DNA of 64,000 nucleotides, taken from assembly GCA_023151185.1 (NCBI GenBank), contig JAKLJL010000005.1, positions 62,001 through 126,000 on the forward strand, in the 5' to 3' direction. Numbering within the stretch: the first letter of the stretch is position 1; each line of letters opens with the position of its first letter. The notes under the pieces were generated by a model. It saw only the letters and a program-made list of their open reading frames with translations, did no database searches and was not told the DNA's origin. This DNA is from Bacteroidota bacterium (GTDB lineage Bacteria > Bacteroidota > JABWAT01). The translations under genes were made by a program, and so were the position numbers. Of this stretch, positions 19,505 through 27,477 are shown piece by piece.

Positions 19505-20301
19505 AAATTCTGATCATTGTGCAGGCCAGAACAGGATCTTCCCGGCTGCCGGGTAAAATTCTGATGCCGCTGGCCGGGAAGCCGGCTCTCCAGAGACAAA
19601 TTGAACGGATTCAGGCTGTTCAGACCCCGGCAGACCTGATTGTTGCCACCACAACTGACCCGTCTGATGAACCCGTCAGGGAATTGTGCAAAAAACTCGG
19701 GGTTTCCTGTTTTTCGGGACACCCGACAGACCTTCTCGACCGGCATTACCAGGCGGCACGGAACCTGGCTCCGGAAGCCGTTGTCAAAATCCCGTCTGAC
19801 TGCCCGCTGATCGACCCGGCTATAATTGATGAAATATTCAGGTTTTTCCTCTACACGGCGGGTGAATTTGATTATGTCAGCAACCTGCATCCGGCGACCT
19901 GGCCTGATGGAAATGATGTTGAAATTATGACGTTTCAGGCACTCGAAACCGCCTGGAAGGAAGCCGAACGCAGCTTTGAACGGGAGCATTGCACACCCTT
20001 TATCTGGGAAAACCCTGACCGGTTCCGTATCGGAAACGTTATCTGGAATTCAGGCCGGGATTATTCAATGACTCACCGGTTTACCCTTGACTATCCTGAA
20101 GATTACGCCTTCATCCGGGCGGTCTATGATGAACTTTGCTGGCCGGGATCAGAACTGTTCGGACTTGAAAAGATTCTGGAATTATTGTCCGGAAAACCAG
20201 ACATTTACCAGTTGAACCAGGCGTATGCCGGAGTAAACTGGTACCGGAATCACCTGACAGAATTAAGGACGATCCGGCCGGATCAAACCAGAACGAACTA
20301 A
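19501..20301 (+). CDS. SpsF-type cytidylyltransferase (CMP-sugar synthetase-like)
   Basis: 266 residues of the acylneuraminate cytidylyltransferase superfamily. The nucleotide-binding N-terminus IIVQARTGSSRLPGKIL is diagnostic, followed by ADLIVATTTDPSDEP, KIPSDCPLIDPAIIDE with metal-binding Asp, and HPATWPDGNDVEIM. It probably activates the sugar acid made by the NeuB homologue as its CMP derivative in the cytoplasm. It overlaps the glycosyltransferase upstream, and the transketolase N-subunit starts 11 bases after its stop. Confidence 0.85.
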   Translation: MKILIIVQARTGSSRLPGKILMPLAGKPALQRQIERIQAVQTPADLIVATTTDPSDEPVRELCKKLGVSCFSGHPTDLLDRHYQAARNLAPEAVVKIPSDCPLIDPAIIDEIFRFFLYTAGEFDYVSNLHPATWPDGNDVEIMTFQALETAWKEAERSFEREHCTPFIWENPDRFRIGNVIWNSGRDYSMTHRFTLDYPEDYAFIRAVYDELCWPGSELFGLEKILELLSGKPDIYQLNQAYAGVNWYRNHLTELRTIRPDQTRTN

Positions 20302-20312
20302 TTTTACTCAAA

Positions 20313-21170
20313 ATGACACCAGAAATCCAACAACACCTGAATTCCCTTGCACTCTCAGTGAGAGAACATATCATCCGGATGGCGACAAACGGCGGCTGCT
20401 TTATTGGTGCCTCATTGTCCTGTGCTGACCTGCTGGTTTACCTGTATGATCAGGTTCTTTCTGTTTCACCTGACCGAATTTCGGATCCGGACCGGGATTA
20501 TCTCCTGCTATCAAAAGGACATGACGTTCCGGCCCTGTACGGAACACTTGCCGAAAAGGGATTTTTCTCAGCCGACCGTCTGAAAAACCATCTTCACACT
20601 ACGGATTCAATTTACTGGCATCCGAACCGGAACGTTCCGGGAATTGAATTTCATTCGGGTTCATTGGGACATTTGATTTCCGTTGCAGCCGGCATTGCCC
20701 ACGACATTAAAATCAGGGATGGAAAAAACAAGGTTTACGTCATTCTGGGTGACGGGGAACTGAACGAAGGTTCTGTCTGGGAAGCCTGCCTGGTTGCTGC
20801 AACACAGAAACTGGATAATCTGGTGGTGATTGTTGACCGGAATGAATTTCAGGCGAACGTCCGGACGGAGGAACTTCAGCCGCTGGAACCCATCGGGCCC
20901 AAATTCTCGGCTTTCGGATGGTCAGTCAGACGGATCAATGGACATGATTTTGATGAACTGGAATCCGGATTTTCCCAGCTTCCCGCAGAAAAAGACCGCC
21001 CGACTGTCATCATTGCAGATACCGTCCGGGGAAAAGGACTTCCGTCCATCGAAAAACGGGCTGACCGGTGGTTCGTCAATTTTTCACATGAAGAAGTTGA
21101 GCAGTTGCTGAAAGAACTTCACGGGGAACACAAAACAGTTCTCACTTCCGAGACATTAATGGTGAGGTAG
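20313..21170 (+). CDS. transketolase, N-terminal (TPP-binding) subunit
   Basis: 285 residues, equal to the N-terminal half of transketolase. Key features are LLLSKGHDVPALYG, FHSGSLGHLISVAAGIA, and the thiamine diphosphate Mg2+ motif GDGELNEGSVWEACLVAA ending with VVIVDRNEF. Split transketolases consist of this and a C-terminal subunit, found here at 22486. They form heteromers that move a two-carbon ketol unit between sugars. Here the partner is separated by an aldo/keto reductase and a repeat tract. Location in a NeuB-type cluster points to building a sugar precursor rather than the pentose phosphate pathway. Confidence 0.93.
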   Translation: MTPEIQQHLNSLALSVREHIIRMATNGGCFIGASLSCADLLVYLYDQVLSVSPDRISDPDRDYLLLSKGHDVPALYGTLAEKGFFSADRLKNHLHTTDSIYWHPNRNVPGIEFHSGSLGHLISVAAGIAHDIKIRDGKNKVYVILGDGELNEGSVWEACLVAATQKLDNLVVIVDRNEFQANVRTEELQPLEPIGPKFSAFGWSVRRINGHDFDELESGFSQLPAEKDRPTVIIADTVRGKGLPSIEKRADRWFVNFSHEEVEQLLKELHGEHKTVLTSETLMVR

Positions 21171-21177
21171 GGGAGGA

Positions 21178-21396
21178 AGAAGACAGGAGACAGAAGTCAG
21201 AAGACAGAAGACAGGAGGTGGTTCCGGTGGCTGAGGCTCTCGAAGCCACGAGGAGGCATCCGGACAATTCGGGACCCTCTGTGTCCGGAACGCGGTCAAA
21301 GGATTGTGGCTGGAACGCAGAAGACAGAAGGCAGGAGTCAGAAGACAGAAGACAGGAGTCAGAAGACAGGAGTCAGAAGGAAGAAGACAGAAGACA
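21178..21396 (+). repeat. AGAAGACAGAAGTCAG-type short tandem repeat tract
   Basis: Two blocks (21178-21217 and 21320-21396) of degenerate units AGAAGTC / AGAAGACAGA / ACAGGAGTC. They surround a 100-base core holding two hairpins. Reverse-complement copies occur after the aldo/keto reductase (22453-22479) and after the transketolase C-subunit (23483-23513). Repeats of this composition are known to me from intergenic regions of other FCB-group genomes; that is recall, not a search. The tract keeps a frame open and falsely extends the reductase upstream to 21306. Confidence 0.85.
21227..21288. repeat. two REP-like hairpins inside the repeat tract
   Basis: GTGGCT (21227-21232) pairs with AGCCAC (21244-21249) around GAGGCTCTCGA. 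CCGGACA (21260-21266) pairs with TGTCCGG (21282-21288). The first resembles the widespread GGCTGAGCCTGTCGAAGCC intergenic repeat, from memory. They may be mobile REP-like units. Confidence 0.55.
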
Positions 21397-21449
21397 GTTT
21401 TATAAATTCCGGATTTTTTACAGATTTAAAATTAAAAAAAGAACTTATC

Positions 21450-22433
21450 ATGCAAACACGGTTTCTGGGACAATTAAAAACATCTGCTTTGGGTTTGGGC
21501 TGTATGGGAATGTCTGAATTTTACGGCGCCACCGATGACAAGGAATCCGTTGCGACCATCCACAGAGCACTTGAACTTGGCGTCACTCTATTCGATACAT
21601 CGGATATGTACGGTCCGTTCATCAACGAAGAACTGGTTGGCCGGGCAATCAAATCCAACCGTGAAAAAGTTGTTCTTGCAACCAAATTCGGAATCGTCAG
21701 AGATCCTGCCAATCCGGGAATCAGAAGCATCAGCGGACGGCCGGACTATGTAAAATCTGCCTGTGAAGCCAGTCTCCGCCGTCTGGGCGTTGATACCATC
21801 GATCTGTACTATGTTCACCGGATTGATCCAACGACACCAATCGAAGAAACGGTCGGGGCCATGAGCCGGCTGGTTGAAGAAGGAAAAATCAGATTTCTGG
21901 GACTTTCTGAAGCCGGAATTCCAACCATCAGACGGGCACACAAAACTCATCCGATATCAGCACTTCAGACCGAATACTCTCTCTGGTCACGGGATCCGGA
22001 AGATGATCTGCTTTCGGTCTGCAAAGAACTGGGAATCGGATTTGTGGCTTACAGTCCGCTCGGCAGAGGATTTCTGACCGGACAAATCAAATCTGTGGAT
22101 GATCTCGCAGAAAACGATTTCCGCCGGTATTCTCCCCGTTTTCAGGGAGAAAATTTCCAGAAAAATCTGGACATGGTAAAACGGGTTACCGACATGGCGG
22201 CTTCAAAAGGATGCACGCCATCACAACTGGCTTTGGCCTGGGTGCTGGCTCAGAGTGAAACCATCGTTCCCATCCCCGGAACCAAAAGGCGGACGTATCT
22301 GGAGGATAATTGCGGAGCCGTGAATCTGACGTTAACACCGCAGGATCTCCGGCATCTTGATGAAGTAGCTCCGAAAGGTGTTGCCGCCGGAAACCGGTAT
22401 CCGGATGCTGCCATGAAATCCCTAAATCTGTAA
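21450..22433 (+). CDS. aldo/keto reductase
   Basis: 327 residues from ATG at 21450; translation upstream is repeat-derived. It is an NADPH-dependent (beta/alpha)8 reductase of the YakC/IolS-like group. The tetrad is visible: Asp and Tyr in [11 protein letters not shown], Lys in VVLATKFG, His in [15 protein letters not shown]. The NADPH loop is [17 protein letters not shown]. AKRs of this type are general detoxifying reductases with no special link to sugar acids. It lies between the two halves of a split transketolase, flanked by repeats in inverted orientation, which looks like a later insertion. Confidence 0.93.
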   Translation: MQTRFLGQLKTSALGLGCMGMSEFYGATDDKESVATIHRALELGVTLFDTSDMYGPFINEELVGRAIKSNREKVVLATKFGIVRDPANPGIRSISGRPDYVKSACEASLRRLGVDTIDLYYVHRIDPTTPIEETVGAMSRLVEEGKIRFLGLSEAGIPTIRRAHKTHPISALQTEYSLWSRDPEDDLLSVCKELGIGFVAYSPLGRGFLTGQIKSVDDLAENDFRRYSPRFQGENFQKNLDMVKRVTDMAASKGCTPSQLALAWVLAQSETIVPIPGTKRRTYLEDNCGAVNLTLTPQDLRHLDEVAPKGVAAGNRYPDAAMKSLNL

Positions 22434-22452
22434 TTTATATTCTAACTGCTGG

Positions 22453-22479
22453 CTTCTGTCTTCTTACTTCTAACTTCTT
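22453..22479 (-). repeat. inverted copy of the AGAAGACAG repeat
   Basis: On the plus strand CTTCTGTCTTCTTACTTC followed by TAACTTCTT, the reverse complement of the upstream tract. It ends six bases before the transketolase C-subunit ATG, so it replaces the ribosome binding site region; no AGGAGG is seen. Confidence 0.75.
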
Positions 22480-22485
22480 AAAACA

Positions 22486-23475
22486 ATGACTTACGAAGAA
22501 ATTTTATACGATTTTGTTCAGAAAGATGACCGGCTGATCGTGATGACGGCTGAAAACCGGGCGGCAATCCGGAACCTGCCCCCCAAACTGGGAAAACGGT
22601 TTATGGATGCTGGAATCTGTGAGCAAACCATGATCGGAATGGCGGCCGGACTTGCTCTCAGAGGCCGGATTCCCGTCGTTCATGCTTTGGCGACATTTCT
22701 GACATTGCGGGCTTTCGAGTTCATCCGTACTGACGTTGGAATCGGGAAACTGCCGGTTATTCTGGTTGGCGGAGTTCCGGGTTTTCTTTCTGACGGAAAC
22801 GGACCCACTCATCAGGCGATTGAAGATGTTGCCATCCTGCGGGGAATCCCGGGCATGCAGGTTTTTTGTCCGTCTGATGCTGAAGAACTTGCTGCAGGCA
22901 TGCCGGCAATTCTGGAATCGGGCAGACCCTGTTACATCCGGTATTATGCAGGTCCGGCTCCGGTGAAACATACCGCACCTTTTGAACTGGGAAAAGCAGA
23001 AATTCTCGGTAAAGGATCGGATATCACCCTGATGACGTACGGATTTCTGCTGAAGGAAGCCGTCAAAGCTCAGGCGATTCTGGAAAGGAAAGGATATTCA
23101 GTCGGACTGATCAATATGAGAATGCTGGCGGATGCCGATAAGGCCGCCATCATTTCAGCAGGAAAATCAACGAAACTGACGGTTACCATTGAAGATCATT
23201 TTCAAACCGGCGGGTTGTATTCCATCGTCTCTGAAGCCTACATGGAATATCTCTACGAAAACGACTGGGGATTTTCTTCCACCGAAATTATCCGGGATAA
23301 TCCGCCGTTTAAATACAATTATCAGGAAGATTTCCGGCTGGCGAAGGTATTTCCGGTTGCCCTGAATCAGAAATGGTTTAAACCGGCACTGCTCGACCGG
23401 GTGCTTGATTATGAAGGCTTCACCGGAGAAAAACTGGCAGAACGGATCGAAACAGAATTCTTAAAAATCAGGTAA
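22486..23475 (+). CDS. transketolase, C-terminal (pyrimidine-binding) subunit
   Basis: 329 residues, matching the pyrimidine-binding and C-terminal domains of transketolase. RFMDAGICEQTMIGMAAGLA carries the Glu that contacts the thiamine pyrimidine. GPTHQAIEDVAILRGIPGM is the conserved substrate-binding segment. The last third is the transketolase C domain (ITLMTYGFLLKEA, TVTIEDHFQTGGLYS). It partners with the N-subunit at 20313 despite the intervening reductase. The start lies directly after a repeat copy, with no good binding site, so expression may have been altered by the insertion. Confidence 0.92.
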   Translation: MTYEEILYDFVQKDDRLIVMTAENRAAIRNLPPKLGKRFMDAGICEQTMIGMAAGLALRGRIPVVHALATFLTLRAFEFIRTDVGIGKLPVILVGGVPGFLSDGNGPTHQAIEDVAILRGIPGMQVFCPSDAEELAAGMPAILESGRPCYIRYYAGPAPVKHTAPFELGKAEILGKGSDITLMTYGFLLKEAVKAQAILERKGYSVGLINMRMLADADKAAIISAGKSTKLTVTIEDHFQTGGLYSIVSEAYMEYLYENDWGFSSTEIIRDNPPFKYNYQEDFRLAKVFPVALNQKWFKPALLDRVLDYEGFTGEKLAERIETEFLKIR

Positions 23476-23482
23476 CAACAAA

Positions 23483-23513
23483 CTGACTTCTGACTCCTGT
23501 CTTCTGATTTCTA
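23483..23513 (-). repeat. third copy of the short repeat, between transketolase C and aminotransferase
   Basis: Plus strand CTGACTTCTGACTCCTGT then CTTCTGATTTCTA, same orientation as the copy at 22453. Located in a 77-base gap. Confidence 0.75.
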
Positions 23514-23552
23514 ATTCAATAGTCAAAAATTAAAAATTTAAACTTACCAAAC

Positions 23553-24890
23553 ATGCCCAACACCGTTTCTTTCAATCCGTCCTATCCTGTAATAACCGAA
23601 TCGGATAAACTTTACCACCGGGCAACCGGACTCATTCCTGCCCTTACCCAAACGCTGGCAAAAGGTCCGCAGCAGTACGTTAAGGGAGTTGCTCCCAAAT
23701 ATCTCAAAAAAGGAAAAGGCTCCCACGTCTGGGATGTTGACGGAAATGAATTTATCGATTACCAGATGGGAATCGGACCGCTTTCACTGGGTTATTCCTA
23801 CGACGTGGTTGATGAAGCGATAAAGGGACAACTGAATGACGGCATCACCTTTTCTCAGATGCATCCGCTGGAAGTTCAGGTTGCCGAACTCATCCGGGAA
23901 GTGGTGCCGAATGCAGAAATGGTCCGTTACAGCAAAACCGGTTGTGATGTCACCTCTGCTGCCATCCGGGTTGCACGGGCTTACACGGGAAAGAATAAAG
24001 TTTTGTGCTGCGGTTATCATGGCTGGCATGATTGGTACATTTCCGTCACCGACCGGAATATGGGAATTCCCCAATCCATTCAGGATATGACCTTCACGTT
24101 TAATTACAATGATATTCAGTCGGTCCTCGATTCCATTGACGACGACACCGCCTGCATCATTCTCGAACCCATCGTTTTCGAGGCACCGAAAGATAATTTC
24201 CTGCAGAAACTCCGTGATCTGTGTGATCAGCACAACATCCTGCTCATTTTTGATGAAATGTGGACGGGGTTCCGTCTCGCCATTGGCGGTGCTCAGGAGT
24301 ATTTTGGTGTAAATGCTGATCTGGCCTGTTTTTCCAAAGCCGTGGCGAACGGAATGCCCGTTTCCATGCTGACAGGAAAAGCGGAATACATGAAGTTGCT
24401 GGAAAAGGATATTTTCTTTTTTACTACCTTTGGAGGGGAAGCACTGTCTCTTGCTGCGGCAAAAGCGACAATAAATGAACTCCGTGCCCATAATGTACCT
24501 GATTATCTGGCAAAGCAGGGAAAAAAACTGCGTGAAGGATACAATTCAATTGCTTCTGATTTGGGGATGGAGTACACCAAATGTACAGGATTTGACGTCA
24601 GAACGATTGTTACGTTTGATGCAACCGCCGGAAATCCGCTTGAAATGAAAAGTTTGGTTCAGCAGGAGCTTATCAAACGGGGAATTCTCTGGGGCGGATT
24701 TCACAACATGTCGTTTTCACATACCGATTCTGACATTGAGTACACCCTGAAAGCCTACCGGGACGTGTTGTCTATTCTAAAAAAAGCTGTTGATGAAAAA
24801 AATGTTTCAGGTTACCTGAAAGGTGAACCAGTCGGACCTGTTTTCAGAAAAACATCCAATTTCAATATGAAACCGAAAGTGAAATCCTGA
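23553..24890 (+). CDS. class III aminotransferase (glutamate-1-semialdehyde aminomutase-like)
   Basis: 445 residues, PLP-dependent fold type I. Motifs: VWDVDGNEFIDYQMGIGPLS at the N-terminus, CGYHGWHDWY, LIFDEMWTGFRLAIGGAQ with the cofactor Asp, and CFSKAVANGMP with PLP-binding Lys262. It then has FFTTFGGEALSLAAAKA. It resembles GSA aminomutase, but location between transketolase and an SDR in a NeuB cluster suggests it aminates a keto-sugar intermediate. It is two bases from the SDR start, so tightly coupled. A true heme-pathway HemL role is unlikely by context. Confidence 0.85.
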   Translation: MPNTVSFNPSYPVITESDKLYHRATGLIPALTQTLAKGPQQYVKGVAPKYLKKGKGSHVWDVDGNEFIDYQMGIGPLSLGYSYDVVDEAIKGQLNDGITFSQMHPLEVQVAELIREVVPNAEMVRYSKTGCDVTSAAIRVARAYTGKNKVLCCGYHGWHDWYISVTDRNMGIPQSIQDMTFTFNYNDIQSVLDSIDDDTACIILEPIVFEAPKDNFLQKLRDLCDQHNILLIFDEMWTGFRLAIGGAQEYFGVNADLACFSKAVANGMPVSMLTGKAEYMKLLEKDIFFFTTFGGEALSLAAAKATINELRAHNVPDYLAKQGKKLREGYNSIASDLGMEYTKCTGFDVRTIVTFDATAGNPLEMKSLVQQELIKRGILWGGFHNMSFSHTDSDIEYTLKAYRDVLSILKKAVDEKNVSGYLKGEPVGPVFRKTSNFNMKPKVKS

Positions 24891-24891
24891 T

Positions 24892-25701
24892 ATGTCTGAG
24901 TCTCTTTTTTCACTTAACGGAAAAGTAGCTGTTGTGACCGGGGCACTGGGTCTCATCGGGCGAGAACATTGCAAAGCACTGGCAGAAGCCGGGGCTCATG
25001 TTGTTGTTGCCGATCTGGATGACAGATCCTGCCGGTTATTTGCTGCTGAACTTTCACCTGAGTCAGTCGGAATTGCCGTCAATATTACCGATAAGGAATC
25101 TGTCATCCGGTTAAAGGATAAAACTCTGGATACTTTTGGCAGGATAGATATTCTGGTGAACAATGCTGCCATCAATGATCAGTTTGAAAATCCGAAAACC
25201 ACCGCCGACCTGTCCAGGTTTGAAAACTACCCGGTAGATCTTTTCCGGAAATCCCTTGATGTAAATGTGACCGGAACGTTTCTTTGCAGTCAGATTCTGG
25301 GTACAGAAATGGCCAAACAGGGAAAAGGCTCCATTATCAACATTGCATCTACTTACGGCATGAACGGACCCGATCAATCTATTTACGTCCGGCCGGATGA
25401 CAGCCAGCCCTTTTTTAAACCACCGGCATATACAGCTTCTAAAGGGGCAGTGATTGCGTTTACCCGGTTTCTTTCCGCATATTGGGGCAAATCGGGTGTC
25501 CGTGTCAATACTTTGACACCTGGTGGCGTTGAAAACGGTCAGGATGAGTATTTCATCGGGAATTATTCAAAAAAAACCCAGCTTGGCCGAATGGCTTCAC
25601 CAACCGATTACCGGGGTGCCATTGTTTTTCTTGCCTCAGATGCTTCTTCCTATATGACAGGTGCCAATCTGGTTGTCGACGGCGGCTGGACGGCATGGTA
25701 A
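24892..25701 (+). CDS. short-chain dehydrogenase/reductase
   Basis: 269 residues, classical SDR. The NAD(P)-binding motif is VVTGALGLIGREH, followed by ILVNNAAINDQ, the catalytic Ser in INIASTYGMNG, and YTASKGAVIAFTRF containing the catalytic Tyr and Lys. The C-terminus FLASDASSYMTGANLVVDGG is typical. An insertion with proline and aromatic residues sits between Ser and Tyr (about residues 160-180). It probably reduces or oxidises an intermediate in the sugar-acid pathway. Start is one base after the aminotransferase stop. Confidence 0.92.
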   Translation: MSESLFSLNGKVAVVTGALGLIGREHCKALAEAGAHVVVADLDDRSCRLFAAELSPESVGIAVNITDKESVIRLKDKTLDTFGRIDILVNNAAINDQFENPKTTADLSRFENYPVDLFRKSLDVNVTGTFLCSQILGTEMAKQGKGSIINIASTYGMNGPDQSIYVRPDDSQPFFKPPAYTASKGAVIAFTRFLSAYWGKSGVRVNTLTPGGVENGQDEYFIGNYSKKTQLGRMASPTDYRGAIVFLASDASSYMTGANLVVDGGWTAW

Positions 25702-25726
25702 AAGAACAAATGTCAGATAAAAGGAA

Positions 25727-25795
25727 AAGGCCGGACATGGAATCACGGGTTTCGGGAACCTGCCCGTAACCGCAACCAAATTTGGCCCCGGCCTT
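25727..25795. other. long-range inverted repeat / structured intergenic element
   Basis: AAGGCCGG (25727-25734) pairs with CCGGCCTT (25788-25795) enclosing 53 bases. Inside are ACGGG (25745-25749) with CCCGT (25763-25767), an overlapping GGTT/AACC hairpin, and the palindrome CCAAATTTGG. It lies between the SDR and the phosphatase. It may be an RNA element, an attenuator or a small mobile repeat. It is not a tRNA: no T-loop or anticodon stem pattern. Confidence 0.4.
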
Positions 25796-25830
25796 ATGAA
25801 AAATAATCATCTTTACAAATCTGGAAACTG

Positions 25831-26346
25831 ATGATAAAGCTAAGTGAAACAGAACTGAAACTACGTGCAGGAAGAATCAAACTGGTTCTGACGGATAATG
25901 ACGGCGTCCTGACGGATACCGGTGTTTATTATTCTGACCAGGGTGAGGTCATGAAGCGGTTTTCCATCCGTGACGGAATGGGTGTTGAACGGTTGGGTAA
26001 TTGCGGAATTCAGACTGCGATTATAACCGGCGAACTTTCAGGTTCGGTGAAAAAAAGAGCCGAAAAACTGAAGATGAAGTTTCTTTATCTGGGTGTAAAA
26101 GATAAAGCCGCCATGCTGCCTTCCATCCTGAAGGAAACCGGATGTGACCTGTCTGAAGTGGCCTACATCGGGGATGATGTGAATGATGTGGATATTATCA
26201 GGCTGATTTCACCGGGCGGGCTGACCGCATGCCCGGCAGATGCCATGCCCGTGATAAAGCCACTGGTTCACTATCACTGCCAGTTTCCGGGCGGGAACGG
26301 GGCCTTCCGGGATTTTGCAGAATGGCTGATCGGATTAAGAGGATAG
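25831..26346 (+). CDS. KdsC-type HAD phosphatase
   Basis: 171 residues, the tetrameric cap-less HAD phosphatase size. Motif I is VLTDNDGVLTD with both Asp, motif II ITGELSG, then the Lys in GVKDKAAML and motif IV AYIGDDVNDVDII. KdsC-like enzymes dephosphorylate 3-deoxy-octulosonate 8-phosphate or nonulosonate 9-phosphate. In this cluster it likely acts after NeuB. Both flanking gaps hold inverted repeats. Confidence 0.9.
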   Translation: MIKLSETELKLRAGRIKLVLTDNDGVLTDTGVYYSDQGEVMKRFSIRDGMGVERLGNCGIQTAIITGELSGSVKKRAEKLKMKFLYLGVKDKAAMLPSILKETGCDLSEVAYIGDDVNDVDIIRLISPGGLTACPADAMPVIKPLVHYHCQFPGGNGAFRDFAEWLIGLRG

Positions 26347-26362
26347 AAAACAATTTCAAAGC

Positions 26363-26391
26363 TTCCCTCCTTTAAAAAATGAGGGAATTTT
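26363..26391 (+). terminator. probable Rho-independent terminator after the phosphatase
   Basis: TTCCCTC, 11-base loop, GAGGGAA followed by TTTT. The stem is 7 bases with modest GC. It implies neuB has its own promoter. Confidence 0.5.
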
Positions 26392-26459
26392 CGCTTATCA
26401 CTTTGTAATTTATACTTCTATATCATAGTCCCTTGCCGCTGAAATATAGGTGTGTGCAG

Positions 26460-26478
26460 AGGGTTAACGGTAAACCCT
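26460..26478 (+). promoter_or_regulatory. hairpin in the neuB 5' leader
   Basis: AGGGTT, 7-base loop, AACCCT, 25 bases upstream of the neuB ATG. It could influence translation; no riboswitch class is recognised. Confidence 0.3.
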
Positions 26479-26503
26479 TAACTCAAAGCAAATCGGAGAT
26501 TAC

Positions 26504-27400
26504 ATGAAAAAGGCTGAAATCAAAATCGGAAACAGATGGGTTGGGGATGGCCATCCGGTTTTTGTCATTGCCGAAATCGGGATCAATCACAATGGCTCTC
26601 TGGATATTGCCAGAAAACTGATTGAAGGAGCAAAGGCTGCCGGGTGCGACGCTGTAAAGTTCCAGAAGAGAACGCCAGAAGTCTGCGTTCCGAAGGATCA
26701 GCGGGATATCCTGAGAGATACACCCTGGGGCCGGATGACCTACATGGACTACCGGTACAAAGTTGAATTCGGGTTGGAAGACTATGCAGAGATTGACCGG
26801 ATCTCCAGGAAAAACAACATTTTATGGTTTGCCTCCTGCTGGGATGAGGAATCGGTTGAGTTTATGGAGCAGTTTGATACTCCCCTTTACAAATCGGCTT
26901 CAGCGTCACTAACCGACCACGACCTTCTGAAAAAGAAAAAGGCGACCGGAAAGCCGCTCATGATTTCGACAGGGATGTCCACCCATCAGGAAATAACCGA
27001 TGCCATCGACTGCCTGGGTCTGGATAACCTGCTGATTGCCCATGCAACATCAACCTATCCGTGTCCGCCGGAAGAATTGAACCTCAGAATGATCCACACG
27101 CTTAAAAACCTCTATCCTTCTGTACCGATCGGGTATTCAGGGCATGAAACCGGGCTTGCCCCCACCTGGGCTGCTGTTGCACTTGGGGCAACCTTTGTTG
27201 AACGCCATATTACCCTCGATCGGGCGATGTGGGGAAGTGATCAGGCTGCCTCTGTTGAACCTGCCGGATTTGCCCGCCTGGTCAGCAACATCCGCGATAT
27301 TGAAGCTTCTCTGGGTGACGGAATTAAACAGGTCTATCCGTCAGAAATGGGTCAGTTGAACAAACTAAGGCGGGTGAAACCCGGAATTCTGAATTCCTGA
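26504..27400 (+). CDS. neuB: NeuB-family sugar-acid synthase lacking the SAF domain
   Basis: 298 residues. PEP-dependent condensing enzyme of the sialic acid/legionaminic acid synthase family. The TIM barrel motifs are clear: VIAEIGINHNGSLDIARKLI, CDAVKFQKR, MISTGMST, IGYSGHETGLAP and FVERHITLDR with the metal-binding His. Typical NeuB proteins are about 335-350 residues with a C-terminal antifreeze-like SAF domain; this one stops right after the barrel, so its active site may be completed differently. ATG follows a GGAGAT-containing leader. It is the last cluster gene and probably has its own promoter. Confidence 0.92.
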   Translation: MKKAEIKIGNRWVGDGHPVFVIAEIGINHNGSLDIARKLIEGAKAAGCDAVKFQKRTPEVCVPKDQRDILRDTPWGRMTYMDYRYKVEFGLEDYAEIDRISRKNNILWFASCWDEESVEFMEQFDTPLYKSASASLTDHDLLKKKKATGKPLMISTGMSTHQEITDAIDCLGLDNLLIAHATSTYPCPPEELNLRMIHTLKNLYPSVPIGYSGHETGLAPTWAAVALGATFVERHITLDRAMWGSDQAASVEPAGFARLVSNIRDIEASLGDGIKQVYPSEMGQLNKLRRVKPGILNS

Positions 27401-27477
27401 CCGGGAGGGTTCCAGGAATCCAGGATTTGAAATCCGGGAAAAAATTCTGAAATTAAGAATTTGTTTCAGGAAACTGT

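Noticed and set aside
21178-21396. Possible CRISPR array
   Set aside because: The units are 7-17 bases, degenerate and directly abutting, with no regular unique spacers and no cas genes.
21306-21449. 48-codon N-terminal extension of the aldo/keto reductase
   Set aside because: It is translated repeat DNA; the family N-terminus begins at the ATG at 21450.
25727-25795. Possible tRNA gene
   Set aside because: Length and closing stem are tRNA-like, but there is no TTCGAnnC loop, no anticodon arm and no discriminator/CCA context.
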